Shown: positions 5,504-5,534 of the stretch, in pieces
Layout: each line of letters opens with the position of its first letter
Position numbering within the stretch: position 1 is the stretch's first letter
NCBI GenBank assembly: GCA_016791085.1
Contig: JAEUNN010001172.1
Span: 1 to 5,534 of the forward strand
Direction of reading: 5' to 3'
Source: Rhodocyclaceae bacterium
GTDB lineage: Bacteria > Pseudomonadota > Gammaproteobacteria > Burkholderiales > Rhodocyclaceae
Length of the DNA: 5,534 nucleotides
Position numbers and translations under genes: made by a program
The notes under the pieces: model-generated
Told to the model about the DNA's origin: nothing
Databases searched by the model: none
What the model saw: the letters and a program-made list of their open reading frames with translations, nothing else

Positions 5504-5516
5504 TATCAAGGCTTTT
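5504..5516 (+). promoter_or_regulatory. Candidate IHF binding site
   Basis: TATCAAGGCTTTT matches the IHF core consensus WATCAANNNNTTR at every fixed position except the last (T in place of A/G). It lies about 40-50 bp upstream of the -24 element, where IHF often bends DNA between an activator site and a sigma-54 promoter. A short degenerate consensus gives frequent chance hits, so the support comes mainly from position. Confidence 0.35.
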
Positions 5517-5534
5517 TGCCACATTTTCCGCCTG

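Overview
The window looks like chromosomal DNA from a high-GC betaproteobacterium, most likely Burkholderiales (Alcaligenaceae such as Bordetella or Achromobacter would fit). This rests on protein character, the kdsD-kdsC-lptC-lptA gene order, and strong G/C bias at third codon positions. The genus is an inference; no search was run.

Left part (1-2331, + strand): the 3' end of a lipopolysaccharide biogenesis operon. It holds a 5'-truncated kdsD (arabinose-5-phosphate isomerase), kdsC (KDO-8-phosphate phosphatase), lptC (inner-membrane anchor of the LPS transport bridge) and lptA (periplasmic bridge protein). The genes overlap or lie within 20 bp of each other. KdsD and KdsC make KDO for the LPS inner core; LptC and LptA carry finished LPS across the periplasm. 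The ATPase gene lptB, which commonly follows lptA, is not here.

Middle (2332-3364): a 256-bp GC-rich spacer with two perfect hairpins and no convincing gene, then a complete crotonase-family enoyl-CoA hydratase gene on the + strand with its own ribosome binding site. It has no obvious functional link to either neighbour.

Right part (3365-5534, - strand): a PQQ-dependent alcohol dehydrogenase of the ExaA/PedE/PedH type, convergent with the hydratase. It carries a second aspartate two residues after the catalytic aspartate, the residue associated with lanthanide-dependent enzymes. The start should be a GTG at 5371 behind a near-perfect Shine-Dalgarno, not the upstream in-frame TTG. Upstream is a very good sigma-54 (-24/-12) promoter match, with a dyad overlapping the -24 element, a 10-bp palindrome and an IHF-like site further upstream. 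Downstream is a structured 3' UTR of about 140 nt with two hairpins and a textbook intrinsic terminator. The gene appears to be a single-gene, activator-dependent transcription unit. Its cytochrome c partner and its activator are not in the window.

No mobile element, CRISPR array, tRNA or rRNA was seen. I found no wholly new system. The most interesting parts are the regulatory architecture and metal-site residue of the dehydrogenase, and the missing lptB.
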